From Pedobacter sp. (GTDB taxonomy: Bacteria; Bacteroidota; Bacteroidia; Sphingobacteriales; Sphingobacteriaceae), in contig JACMPF010000068.1 of NCBI GenBank assembly GCA_014377665.1, positions 1 to 41,264 on the forward strand: 41,264 nucleotides of DNA, written 5' to 3'. A program made the position numbers and the translations under genes. Within the stretch, counting starts at the first letter, position 1; each line of letters begins with the position of its first letter. Below are positions 1-7,285 of the stretch, one piece after another. Below the pieces are notes generated by a model. It did no database searches. It was given only the letters and a program-made list of their open reading frames with translations, and was not told the DNA's origin.

Positions 1-791
1 CCAGAGCCTGAAATACCAAATCCGATTGCACCCGCGCCCAGTGCCAATTGCCGCAAGACATAAAAATCAGGAATCAGGATGGCGCGCGTAGGTTCTACCA
101 GCACATCTGTCATACTACGTCCAATCAGGTCATAATCCTTCATAAACAGACCACTTACCAAGCCTGCTACGTTTCCCCATTGGGTTACGGCATCTTTCAA
201 TAATACTTTTGAGCGAATCATTTGCCGGGCGTCTTTTGTTGGCACGTCTACTTCAGGATAGACAATTGCAGCATGCATATCTTCAGGATGGGGCAGACTA
301 ATAATATCTAAAGGTTCATAGCTTCTGATCAGCACAAAACCACCCATTAGTGCTGGCGCAACATTATCTGCATGTCCATAACCACAGGCCAACTCCTCCC
401 CTTTCATTGCAAAAGGAACTAGCTCCTGATTAGTAAGGAGATTATCAAATAGTGAGTTGACGGCAAATAAACCAGCGACAGTACTTGCAGAGCTGGAACC
501 GAGGCCACTCCCTATAGGCATTTTTTTATGAAGTTCGATATCAAGCCCAAAATCCGGTTTACCGATGTGGTTCAGGTAATGTTGAACACTGGCACTCACG
601 GTATTCTTTTCTGGACTTAGCGGAAGTTTACCTCCGTCACCGGTGATCTTTGAAATTATGATGCCTTTGGTTTCTGTAAGGCGCATCACTACTTCATCGC
701 CCGGTGAATTTACAGCAAAGCCTAAAACATCATAGCCGCAAACAACGTTGGCAACAGTTGCAGGGGCAAAAACTTTAATTGAGTTTCTCAT
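1..791 (-). CDS. thrB: Homoserine kinase, C-terminus cut by window edge
   Basis: GHMP-family kinase that phosphorylates L-homoserine to O-phospho-L-homoserine, the penultimate step of threonine synthesis in the cytoplasm. The ATG is at 791-789 and the protein opens MRNSIKVFAPATVANVVCGY, a typical ThrB N-terminus. The GHMP ATP-binding loop PIGSGLGSSSAS begins at residue 92. About 263 residues are present; the family is usually about 300-310, so roughly 40-50 C-terminal residues lie outside the window. It starts 7 nt after the thrA stop, so it is almost certainly co-transcribed with thrA under the thr leader; thrC may follow outside the window. Identification is firm; only the end is missing. 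Confidence 0.95.
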   Translation of the reverse strand, partial: MRNSIKVFAPATVANVVCGYDVLGFAVNSPGDEVVMRLTETKGIIISKITGDGGKLPLSPEKNTVSASVQHYLNHIGKPDFGLDIELHKKMPIGSGLGSSSASTVAGLFAVNSLFDNLLTNQELVPFAMKGEELACGYGHADNVAPALMGGFVLIRSYEPLDIISLPHPEDMHAAIVYPEVDVPTKDARQMIRSKVLLKDAVTQWGNVAGLVSGLFMKDYDLIGRSMTDVLVEPTRAILIPDFYVLRQLALGAGAIGFGISGS

Positions 792-798
792 TTGAATA

Positions 799-3246
799 TT
801 ATCTTTTACCTACGTTGATGATGTCGGCAAATACGCCGGCTGCAGTAACTTCTGCGCCTGCCCCAGGGCCTTTTACGACTAATGGTCGGTCCTTATATCG
901 GTTTGTAGTGAATGAAATGATGTTATCGCTTCCAGAAAGTGTAAAGAATGGATGGTTCTGGTCTACCATCTGAAGGGTAATAGAAACTTTACCATTTTCC
1001 ATTTTACCGATGTAACGCAATACCTTTTTATCCGCTGCCGCGGTGTTTTTCAAATTCTCAAAGTAATCAGTGTTGTTCTCCAATTCTTTGTAGAAATCTG
1101 CAACAGTATCTGCTGCCATGCAGGACGGGGGAAGCATATTTTGTAATTCAATATCTTTTTCTTCCAGGGGATACCCTGCATCGCGGGCAAGTATGAGCAT
1201 TTTACGCATGAAATCCTTTCCGTTTAAGTCGTCTCTCGGATCTGGTTCCGTATACCCTTTATCTTGCGCTTCTTTAACTACCTCGTGAAAGAGTACGCCT
1301 TCTTTATAATTATTAAAAATATAAGATATTGTTCCGGATAGGATTGCTTCAATTCTGGAGATCTTATCTCCACTGAGCATCAAATCTCTTAACGTACGGA
1401 TAATTGGTAATCCAGCTCCAACGTTCGTTTCGTAAAAGAAATCAACACCATATGTTCTTGCTGCTTGTTTAAACGCAGCATATTGTTCATATTCCGCAGA
1501 GTTACCGATCTTGTTGCAGGTAACCACAGATATACTCGACTGCAGGATGTCCAGATAAAAATCTACCGGATTCTGACTAGCTGTATTGTCCACAAAGACG
1601 CAATTAGGTAAGTTCATGGCCCTCATTTTTTTAATAAAATCAGGCAAACTTGCGGCCATATCCTGCTCAATTAACTCTTGTTCCCAGTTGTTCAAGTTAA
1701 TTCCATTTGGATTGAGCAACATTTTCCTGGTATTACTGATGCCCATGACTTTAACCTGCAAATCATTGTTATCCGCAAGAAAAGACATCTGATTTTCCAG
1801 TTGCTGGAATAATGTTTTACCGATGTTACCTGTTCCAAGGCAAAACACATGCAATGTTTTCTTAAGGTCAGCGTAAAAAGCATCGTGGACAGCATTAACT
1901 GCTTTGGAAAGATCTGCCTTTGAAATGATTACAGAGATATTATACTCTGAAGACCCTTGAGCAATGGCTCTAACGTTAACTCCATTACGACCTAAGGCAT
2001 TGAAAAGTTTGCCAGACATACCGGGCGTGCGTTTCATGTTTTCTCCTACAATGGCCAAAATAGAAAGGCCGTTTTCTACCTCTGGATATTCTAGTTTTTT
2101 TGCCTGCAGTTCCAATTCAAATTCCTTATTGATCAAGCTAAGGGCTTTCAATGAATCTGCCGGTTTAACCGCGAAAGTAATGCTATGTTCTGAAGAAGAT
2201 TGTGTAATCAATACGATGTTGATCTGCTCTCGAGAAAGCAGAGAGAATAAACGTCCACTAAAACCGGCTTTACCAACCATACCACTACCAGAAAGGTTTA
2301 GAATACTAATTTCATCAATGGAAGAAATCCCTTTTATCGGCAAGCTAGAAGGACTTACGCCATGCCTGATGTAAGTACCCGGAAAGTCGACGTTGAAAGT
2401 ATTCTTGATCACAATAGGAATTCTTTTTAAAAACGCGGGGATCATTGTTGGTGGATAAATCACTTTTGCACCAAAATAAGAAAGCTCCATTGCTTCTGTA
2501 TAGCTGAGTTCTGGAAGCGAGAAGGCTTTATTTACAATACGTGGATCTGCTGTAAGCATACCATCTACATCGGTCCAGATTTGAATTTCCTCAGCATTCA
2601 ATGCGGCACCCCATATGGCGGCAGTGTAATCGCTACCCCCGCGACCTAAGGTGGTCACGCGACCCTCGTCATTACTGGATATAAAACCGGTAACGAACAA
2701 CAATTTGCCGCTATTGGAAGTATAGAAATCCTTAATTAGCATTTCAGAAAGGTTGGTATTGACCTTAGCTTGTCCGAAGTTGTTATCTGTTTTTATCAGC
2801 TCAGATGCGTCAACGTAGATAGCATCTGGGTACTGTTGTTTAGCAATATGGCTAATCATTGCTGTTGAGCAACGCTCACCATAGCTCAAGATCAAGTCTT
2901 TAGTTTGGGGGCTTAATTCCCTCAGATTGTACACAGATTGAAGAATGTCTTCTAATTCGTTAAAAAAGATCTTCAGTTTGGTAAGTACTGGATTTTGTGC
3001 AGAAGCAGGTAACAGGGCTCGGATAACTTTGAAATGTTTTTCTTCTACTTCTTTAAGATTAGTACTGTATTCTTGCAGGTTCATGGCATTCTCTGCCATT
3101 TCAAGAAGCTTATTAGTGACGCCACTCATTGCAGACAATACGACTATCGGATACTCCGATTGAGCATTTGGCTTTAATAAGGCGATCAAAGCATTTATGC
3201 CTTCTTGCGAACCAACTGATGTACCTCCAAATTTTAAAATATTCAT
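799..3246 (-). CDS. thrA: Bifunctional aspartokinase / homoserine dehydrogenase
   Basis: 815-residue fusion enzyme catalysing the first step (aspartate to aspartyl phosphate) and third step (aspartate semialdehyde to homoserine) of the threonine/methionine branch. The kinase domain carries KFGGTSVGS at residues 5-13 and GRGGSD at 201-206. Two ACT-type regulatory repeats lie at about 310-450. The dehydrogenase has the nucleotide-binding GTGNIG at about 471-476, GTISYIFN at about 638-645 and GYTEPDPRDDLNGKD at about 664-678. Length matches E. coli ThrA (about 820). The ATG at 3246 follows the attenuator U-run by about 13 nt, so this gene is the direct target of the leader. By family knowledge the ACT domains suggest allosteric threonine inhibition; the leader suggests transcriptional control as well. 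Confidence 0.97.
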   Translation of the reverse strand: MNILKFGGTSVGSQEGINALIALLKPNAQSEYPIVVLSAMSGVTNKLLEMAENAMNLQEYSTNLKEVEEKHFKVIRALLPASAQNPVLTKLKIFFNELEDILQSVYNLRELSPQTKDLILSYGERCSTAMISHIAKQQYPDAIYVDASELIKTDNNFGQAKVNTNLSEMLIKDFYTSNSGKLLFVTGFISSNDEGRVTTLGRGGSDYTAAIWGAALNAEEIQIWTDVDGMLTADPRIVNKAFSLPELSYTEAMELSYFGAKVIYPPTMIPAFLKRIPIVIKNTFNVDFPGTYIRHGVSPSSLPIKGISSIDEISILNLSGSGMVGKAGFSGRLFSLLSREQINIVLITQSSSEHSITFAVKPADSLKALSLINKEFELELQAKKLEYPEVENGLSILAIVGENMKRTPGMSGKLFNALGRNGVNVRAIAQGSSEYNISVIISKADLSKAVNAVHDAFYADLKKTLHVFCLGTGNIGKTLFQQLENQMSFLADNNDLQVKVMGISNTRKMLLNPNGINLNNWEQELIEQDMAASLPDFIKKMRAMNLPNCVFVDNTASQNPVDFYLDILQSSISVVTCNKIGNSAEYEQYAAFKQAARTYGVDFFYETNVGAGLPIIRTLRDLMLSGDKISRIEAILSGTISYIFNNYKEGVLFHEVVKEAQDKGYTEPDPRDDLNGKDFMRKMLILARDAGYPLEEKDIELQNMLPPSCMAADTVADFYKELENNTDYFENLKNTAAADKKVLRYIGKMENGKVSITLQMVDQNHPFFTLSGSDNIISFTTNRYKDRPLVVKGPGAGAEVTAAGVFADIINVGKR

Positions 3247-3258
3247 AATATTGGGTTA

Positions 3259-3294
3259 TAAAAAAAGCGCCTTCCCTTTTTACAGGAAGGCGCT
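3259..3294 (-). terminator. Attenuator terminator of the thr operon
   Basis: On the minus strand a perfect 10-bp stem, AGCGCCTTCC with GGAAGGCGCT (3294-3285 and 3275-3266), closes a 9-nt loop and is followed by a run of seven U residues (3266-3260). This is a textbook rho-independent terminator placed between thrL and the thrA ATG, leaving only about 13 nt before the start codon. Read-through is therefore needed for thrA expression. Confidence 0.92.
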
Positions 3295-3340
3295 CTTATG
3301 GTGTTTATCTTTTTCAGTTACCACATCAGCTTGCCTTCCT
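3284..3340 (-). promoter_or_regulatory. Antiterminator pairing of the thr attenuator
   Basis: AGGAAGGC in the last codons of thrL (3340-3333, minus strand) is perfectly complementary over 8 bp to GCCTTCCT (3291-3284), which includes most of the 5' arm of the terminator. The two structures are mutually exclusive. A ribosome stalled with Thr14 in the A site would cover about 12 nt downstream and just leave this segment free, allowing antitermination. A ribosome reaching the stop codon covers it, allowing termination. The pairing is seen in sequence; the mechanism is inferred. Confidence 0.8.
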
Positions 3341-3394
3341 CCGACTAATCCCGGTGGTGGTGATAATGGTGGTAATTGTTGAGTTGTTATACAT
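3326..3394 (-). CDS. thrL: Threonine operon leader peptide
   Basis: A 22-residue reading frame, MYNNSTITTIITTTGISRRKAS, with ATG at 3394-3392 and TGA at 3328-3326. Six residues are Thr (five encoded ACC) and four are Ile, concentrated in residues 6-16, much like the run of Thr and Ile in E. coli ThrL. It lies directly upstream of thrA and is followed by an intrinsic terminator. The last codons (AGG AAG GC) are complementary to the 5' arm of that terminator, so the position of the translating ribosome can decide between antitermination and termination. The sequence is seen directly; the function is inferred by analogy with proteobacterial leader peptides. No convincing promoter or ribosome binding site could be assigned upstream. 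Confidence 0.87.
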   Translation of the reverse strand: MYNNSTITTIITTTGISRRKAS

Positions 3395-3470
3395 TGTATT
3401 TTTTACACTAACTGTGCTGTGGCGTAAAGTAAAGTTATATTATTCTAATAAGCAAATGATTATTAAAATA

Positions 3471-3500
3471 TTTAATTCAGTTGCTGAATTCTTACCTTTG
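3471..3500 (+). promoter_or_regulatory. Bacteroidota-type promoter of rsgA
   Basis: TACCTTTG at 3493-3500 is an exact TAnnTTTG -7 box. TTT at 3471-3473 is a weak -33 element, 19 nt upstream. Only 8 nt separate the box from the rsgA ATG at 3509, so transcription should start within a few bases of the start codon, giving a leaderless or nearly leaderless mRNA. Confidence 0.65.
3474..3490. repeat. Perfect dyad in the rsgA promoter spacer
   Basis: AATTCAG-TTG-CTGAATT is a perfect 7-bp inverted repeat with a 3-nt centre. It ends 2 nt before the TACCTTTG -7 box of rsgA, filling the spacer between -33 and -7. It could be an operator for a dimeric repressor, but no regulator is known from this window and chance is not excluded. 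Confidence 0.4.
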
Positions 3501-3508
3501 CCCATTAT

Positions 3509-4429
3509 ATGCAAGGATTAGTTATTAAATCGACAGGCAGCTGGTACAATGTACATGGTGCAGATGGCAACAATTATGATTGCAGGATCAAAGGTAAATT
3601 TAGGATACAAGGGATTCAAACTACTAATCCAATTGCAGTTGGCGACATAGTGGAGTTTGAAATGGAGCCGAATTCTGACAAGGGGGTAATATTTAAACTC
3701 CATGAAAGAAAGAATTACATCATCAGGAAATCTATCAATTTATCTAAGCAGGCGCAGATCATTGCCGCCAATATGGATCAGGCGTTTTTGGTAGTTACGC
3801 TCGCTTCACCGAGAACCTCATTGGGCTTTATAGACCGTTTTTTGGCAACAGCTGAAGCATATAGCATTCCAGCGGTATTAATCTTTAATAAACTAGATCT
3901 TTTCCATAAAGAAGGGTTGTCAATACTTGACGAGTATAAAAATATTTATGAGAATCTAGACTATCCATGTTATTCTGTTTCTGCTCTTGCAGGAACGAAC
4001 ATATCATTGGTTGAATCCTTGCTAAAGGATAAAACTACCCTATTTTCCGGGCATTCAGGAGTTGGAAAATCTAGTCTGATCAACGCTTTACTTCCTGGTC
4101 GGTCTATCAAAACTGGCGATGTCTCGGAGGCAACCGACAAAGGGCAGCATACGACGACCTTTGCGGAGATGCACACCTTGCCATTTGGCGGTTATCTTAT
4201 TGATACGCCTGGTATTCGTGAACTGGGAATCTTCGACATCAGACCTGAAGAACTGAGCCATTATTTCAGAGAGATGCGCGCATTAATTAATGAATGTAGG
4301 TTTAACAATTGTAGGCACGTAAATGAGCCAGGTTGCGCTGTCGTGGAAGCTGTACAGAATGGAGAGATTGAAATCAGCCGCTACGAAAGCTACCTTAGCA
4401 TCTTTCATGGCAACGAAACGAGAGCATAA
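3509..4429 (+). CDS. rsgA: Ribosome small-subunit-dependent GTPase RsgA
   Basis: 306-residue circularly permuted GTPase that helps 30S subunit maturation. An N-terminal OB-fold (about 1-70) is followed by the permuted G motifs: NKLD (127-130, G4), GHSGVGKSS (181-189, G1) and DTPG (233-236, G3). The C-terminal zinc knuckle has C263, C268, H270 and C276. Length and order fit the family. The ATG at 3509 sits 8 nt after a -7 box, so little or no 5' UTR is expected. It is the first gene of a plus-strand group with dtd and a MazG-like gene and is divergent from the thr operon. Confidence 0.96.
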   Translation: MQGLVIKSTGSWYNVHGADGNNYDCRIKGKFRIQGIQTTNPIAVGDIVEFEMEPNSDKGVIFKLHERKNYIIRKSINLSKQAQIIAANMDQAFLVVTLASPRTSLGFIDRFLATAEAYSIPAVLIFNKLDLFHKEGLSILDEYKNIYENLDYPCYSVSALAGTNISLVESLLKDKTTLFSGHSGVGKSSLINALLPGRSIKTGDVSEATDKGQHTTTFAEMHTLPFGGYLIDTPGIRELGIFDIRPEELSHYFREMRALINECRFNNCRHVNEPGCAVVEAVQNGEIEISRYESYLSIFHGNETRA

Positions 4430-4449
4430 ATTTTAAGCATAAGGTAAAG

Positions 4450-4902
4450 ATGCGGGCAGTTATACAAAGGGTTACGGAAGCAAGTTGCATTGTGGAAGGT
4501 AGAGTTACAGGTAATATCGGCCTTGGGCTATTGGTACTTCTTGGCATAGAAGATGCCGATACTCTGGAGGACCTGGAATGGCTTGCTGGCAAAATACATG
4601 GCATTCGTATTTTTGGTGATGAAAATAACCTGATGAATAAAGCACTATCGGACGTAGATGGGGGCATTTTGTTAATTAGTCAATTCACCTTGTACGCAGC
4701 TACAAAAAAAGGCAACAGGCCTGGATTCATAAGAGCAGCAAGACCAGAAAAAGCAATAAAAATGTACGAAGGGATGATTGAACGTTTGTCATCACTGCTT
4801 GGGAAAAAAGTAGAGACCGGTATTTTCGGGGCAGACATGAAAGTTTCCTTATTAAACGACGGTCCTGTAACAATCATCATTGACACCAAAAACAAGGAGT
4901 AA
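4450..4902 (+). CDS. dtd: D-aminoacyl-tRNA deacylase
   Basis: 150-residue cytoplasmic enzyme that hydrolyses D-aminoacyl-tRNAs (and glycyl-tRNA-Ala), recycling mischarged tRNA. The diagnostic motifs are present: SQFTLYA at 77-83 and NDGPVT at 136-141 (the usual Gly-cisPro motif context). The protein opens MRAVIQRVTEA as usual and the length is exactly typical. It starts 20 nt after rsgA and ends 6 nt before the MazG-like gene, so the three are probably one transcription unit. Confidence 0.95.
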   Translation: MRAVIQRVTEASCIVEGRVTGNIGLGLLVLLGIEDADTLEDLEWLAGKIHGIRIFGDENNLMNKALSDVDGGILLISQFTLYAATKKGNRPGFIRAARPEKAIKMYEGMIERLSSLLGKKVETGIFGADMKVSLLNDGPVTIIIDTKNKE

Positions 4903-4908
4903 AATACC

Positions 4909-5235
4909 ATGACTATTAAAGAAGCTCAGGAAACTGTAGACCAGTGGATAAGTACAACTGGCGTACGTTATTTCAACGAATTGACTAATACGGCACTCTT
5001 AATGGAAGAAGTTGGCGAGGTAGCAAGAATCATGTCCAGAAAATACGGAGAGCAATCCTTTAAAAAAAGTGATGAGGCTGTGGATTTGGGAGACGAAATG
5101 GCCGACGTATTATTTGTATTGATCTGCCTTGCTAACCAAACAGGTATAGACCTGACCAGCTCACTTGAGAAGAATCTGGTCAAGAAAAATATACGTGATT
5201 CGGACCGTCACAAAAACAATCCTAAGTTAAAATAG
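4909..5235 (+). CDS. MazG-like nucleotide pyrophosphohydrolase
   Basis: 108-residue all-alpha NTP pyrophosphohydrolase of the MazG/dUTPase-2 superfamily. The magnesium-binding residues are visible as EEVGE (33-37) and EMAD (63-66), in the ExxE...ExxD arrangement. Family members cleave (d)NTPs to monophosphates for nucleotide-pool housekeeping; the substrate of this one cannot be read from the sequence. It follows dtd after 6 nt. It converges with the HIT gene on the other strand with only 3 nt between the stops, so any shared terminator must lie inside coding sequence. Confidence 0.88.
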   Translation: MTIKEAQETVDQWISTTGVRYFNELTNTALLMEEVGEVARIMSRKYGEQSFKKSDEAVDLGDEMADVLFVLICLANQTGIDLTSSLEKNLVKKNIRDSDRHKNNPKLK

Positions 5236-5238
5236 CTT

Positions 5239-5631
5239 TTACAGTGCTGCTTTAATCCTTAGGGCAGCCTCTTCTAATTCTTCGTTTGAAGGAGAAAGTT
5301 TAGGTCTGCTGAAGTTCATGTCATTCACTTCGTTCATAGGAATTAAGTGAATATGCACATGAGGGACTTCTAAACCAATTACGGCTACACCTATCTTTTT
5401 ACAAGGGAAAGAGTCTTTTAGTCCTTTCGCAACGATTTTAGCAAATAGTGTGAGTCCGAAATAACTTTCTTCATCCATATCAAAGATGTAATCAATTTCC
5501 TTTTTAGGAATTACTAATACGTGTCCCATCACCAATGGATTAACATCCAGGAAGGCAAGAAATTCAGTAGTCTCTGCTACGATATGAGCTGGGAGTTCTC
5601 CGTTAACAATCTTGGAAAAAATGGTAGACAT
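5239..5631 (-). CDS. HIT family nucleotide-binding protein
   Basis: 130-residue histidine-triad protein. The catalytic HxHxH is PHVHIHLIP with H91, H93 and H95. The N-terminal region (TIFSKIVNGELPAHIVAE) is typical of the Hint/PKCI-like branch, which hydrolyses purine phosphoramidates such as AMP-lysine or AMP-NH2. Substrate assignment is by family only. It lies 10 nt downstream of greA and is probably co-transcribed with it, an arrangement I recall as common in Bacteroidota. Confidence 0.93.
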   Translation of the reverse strand: MSTIFSKIVNGELPAHIVAETTEFLAFLDVNPLVMGHVLVIPKKEIDYIFDMDEESYFGLTLFAKIVAKGLKDSFPCKKIGVAVIGLEVPHVHIHLIPMNEVNDMNFSRPKLSPSNEELEEAALRIKAAL

Positions 5632-5641
5632 GTCTTATAAA

Positions 5642-6115
5642 TTATCTGGTTATTTCTAAAATTTCAAACTCAATTTTCCCAGCAGGAACTTGTATCTCCG
5701 TTTTGTCACCTACCGATTTGCCTAACAAACCTTGGGCTATTGGCGATTTCACAGAGATCTTACCTGTTTTAAGATCAGCCTCTGATTCCGCCACCAGTTG
5801 GTAAGACATGGTTGTGCCATTCTTAATATTTTTAATCTTTACGATGGAAAGAGCAAGCACTTTGGACAAGTCCAATTTTGACTCATCTATTAATCTTGCT
5901 GTAGAAAGTGTATTTCCCAACTTTGCTATTTTCGCCTCGTGTAAGCCTTGCGCTTCTTTAGCCGCATCGTACTCTGCATTCTCAGAAAGATCACCTTTAT
6001 CTCTAGCTTCAGCTATCGCTTTAGATATTTGCTGTCTGCCTGTGGTCTTCATTTGATGAATCTCTGCTTTTAGTTTATCTAAACCATCTTGGGTATAATA
6101 TGTTACCTCTGTCAT
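5642..6115 (-). CDS. greA: Transcription elongation factor GreA
   Basis: 157-residue GreA. It enters the RNA polymerase secondary channel and stimulates cleavage of backtracked RNA. The N-terminal coiled coil (about 1-75) carries the conserved acidic tip region GDLSENAEYDAAKEAQ. The C-terminal FKBP-like domain contains GLLGKSVGD. Length matches the family. It is the first gene of a greA-HIT pair; the region upstream contains a hairpin terminator for the preceding gene. Confidence 0.96.
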   Translation of the reverse strand: MTEVTYYTQDGLDKLKAEIHQMKTTGRQQISKAIAEARDKGDLSENAEYDAAKEAQGLHEAKIAKLGNTLSTARLIDESKLDLSKVLALSIVKIKNIKNGTTMSYQLVAESEADLKTGKISVKSPIAQGLLGKSVGDKTEIQVPAGKIEFEILEITR

Positions 6116-6141
6116 AGCTATTTTTGTTATTGTTAATTCCT

Positions 6142-6192
6142 ATAAAAAGCAAACAAGACTACATCGGCTATTTCGCCTACATAGTCTTGTTT
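6142..6192 (-). terminator. Rho-independent terminator after the 2-hydroxyacid dehydrogenase gene
   Basis: AAACAAGACT (6151-6160) pairs perfectly with AGTCTTGTTT (6183-6192), with an inner GGC/GCC helix and an internal loop. On the minus strand the stem is followed by GCTTTTTATA. It separates the dehydrogenase gene from greA. No T-run follows on the plus strand. Confidence 0.75.
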
Positions 6193-6303
6193 CAATTAAA
6201 ACGAAGATAATATGGCTATACCACAAAAGCAAATTAAAGCAGAAAATTGTATCTGGACTCTAAACACGACCCTACATTGATCCCTTATCTTAGGTGTATT
6301 CAA

Positions 6304-7230
6304 CTAGTATATAGTACTTAATTTGGATGCGAGAACTTCAGATATTTTACGATAGGAGTCAAAGGTCCAGCCTCCAACATGAGGAGTAAGGATCACATTC
6401 TTAGCTTTGATTAGATCAGCGTACCACTCTTGTTCTGCAAGTATAGGAAACTTTTCAACTTCTAATACATCTAACGCAGCTCCAAGGATTTTTTTCTGAT
6501 CTATGGCCTTTAAAATAGCTCTTGTGTTAACAATTTCTCCACGAGCTGTATTGATGAAAAAAAAAGGCTTCCGAAAATGGAATAAATACTCTTCATTGAC
6601 CATTTGTCTGGTCTCAGAAGTCAAGGGAACATGAAGGCTAAGTGCGTCGCTTTGTCTTACAATTTCTTCCATGCTAACCTCCTTTGCAAATTCATCGGAA
6701 AAACCTGTCTTATATTTGTCGTACGCAATCACATTTACTTCAAAGCCCTTCAGTTTTTTTGCAAAACTCTTACCCATAAAACCATAACCGATTATCGCCA
6801 CGGTTTTGCCTTTCAATTCGTAGCCTCGATTAGCTTCCCTATTCCATATACCGTTTCTGATCTGCTGATCTGCGTTCGGTAAATTATTCATTAAAGACAG
6901 CAGTAAGCCCGTTGCATGTTCACCCACGGCATCCATGTTTCCTTCAGGAGCGTTAAGCAATTTTATATTTCTTACTTTGGCTACAACTTCATCGATGTTA
7001 TCCAGGCCGGCACCAGCTCTGGCCACAAACTCAAGATTTAAAGCTGCGTCAAAGAACTCCTTATCCAGTCTGAATTTCGCCCGAACAGCGATGCCAATAT
7101 AATCTTTAATCACTTCAAAGATCTCATCTTTAGTAATTTGGGGGCGGTCATCAACCTCGAAGCCTAATATTTCTGCTTGTTCTTTGAAATAAGGATGAAG
7201 GTCGTCGACTATCAAAATCTTTTTTGTCAT
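6304..7230 (-). CDS. D-2-hydroxyacid dehydrogenase (phosphoglycerate dehydrogenase-like)
   Basis: 308-residue NAD-dependent D-isomer-specific 2-hydroxyacid dehydrogenase. The Rossmann motif GYGFMG is at 148-153. Catalytic residues are R230 (NTARGEIVN), a glutamate near 258 (DVLEVE) and H284 (TPHVGGW). It lacks the C-terminal ACT domain of long SerA proteins, so it is a short form; it could be a phosphoglycerate dehydrogenase or act on another 2-hydroxy acid. Its FFF codons plus neighbouring T produce a run of nine identical bases (6557-6565), a possible slippage site, although the frame is intact. It lies 55 nt after rsmA. Confidence 0.9.
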   Translation of the reverse strand: MTKKILIVDDLHPYFKEQAEILGFEVDDRPQITKDEIFEVIKDYIGIAVRAKFRLDKEFFDAALNLEFVARAGAGLDNIDEVVAKVRNIKLLNAPEGNMDAVGEHATGLLLSLMNNLPNADQQIRNGIWNREANRGYELKGKTVAIIGYGFMGKSFAKKLKGFEVNVIAYDKYKTGFSDEFAKEVSMEEIVRQSDALSLHVPLTSETRQMVNEEYLFHFRKPFFFINTARGEIVNTRAILKAIDQKKILGAALDVLEVEKFPILAEQEWYADLIKAKNVILTPHVGGWTFDSYRKISEVLASKLSTIY

Positions 7231-7285
7231 GGTTTATACGCTGTAACTAAAATTAATTTTGTACTAAACAAATGCGGAATAAAGG

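Noticed and set aside
1964..2374. 136-residue plus-strand frame inside thrA
   Set aside because: Antisense to the ACT region of thrA. Composition follows the complement of thrA codons, and no homology is recognised.
3197..3382. 61-residue plus-strand reading frame across thrA and thrL
   Set aside because: It is antisense to thrA's start and to the leader and terminator. Its Gly/Asn-rich end is the mirror of the Thr/Ile codons. No family resemblance.
3395..3470. Promoter for the thr operon on the minus strand
   Set aside because: TAACTTTA and TACTTTAC are partial -7 matches, and the TTTG element is at a wrong distance (15 nt) for the better one. Not strong enough to list as a feature.
6213..6281. 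22-residue plus-strand frame in the gap before greA (MAIPQKQIKAEN...)
   Set aside because: Too short, no promoter, no amino-acid-run signature and no signal peptide. It lies against the minus-strand context and is likely chance.
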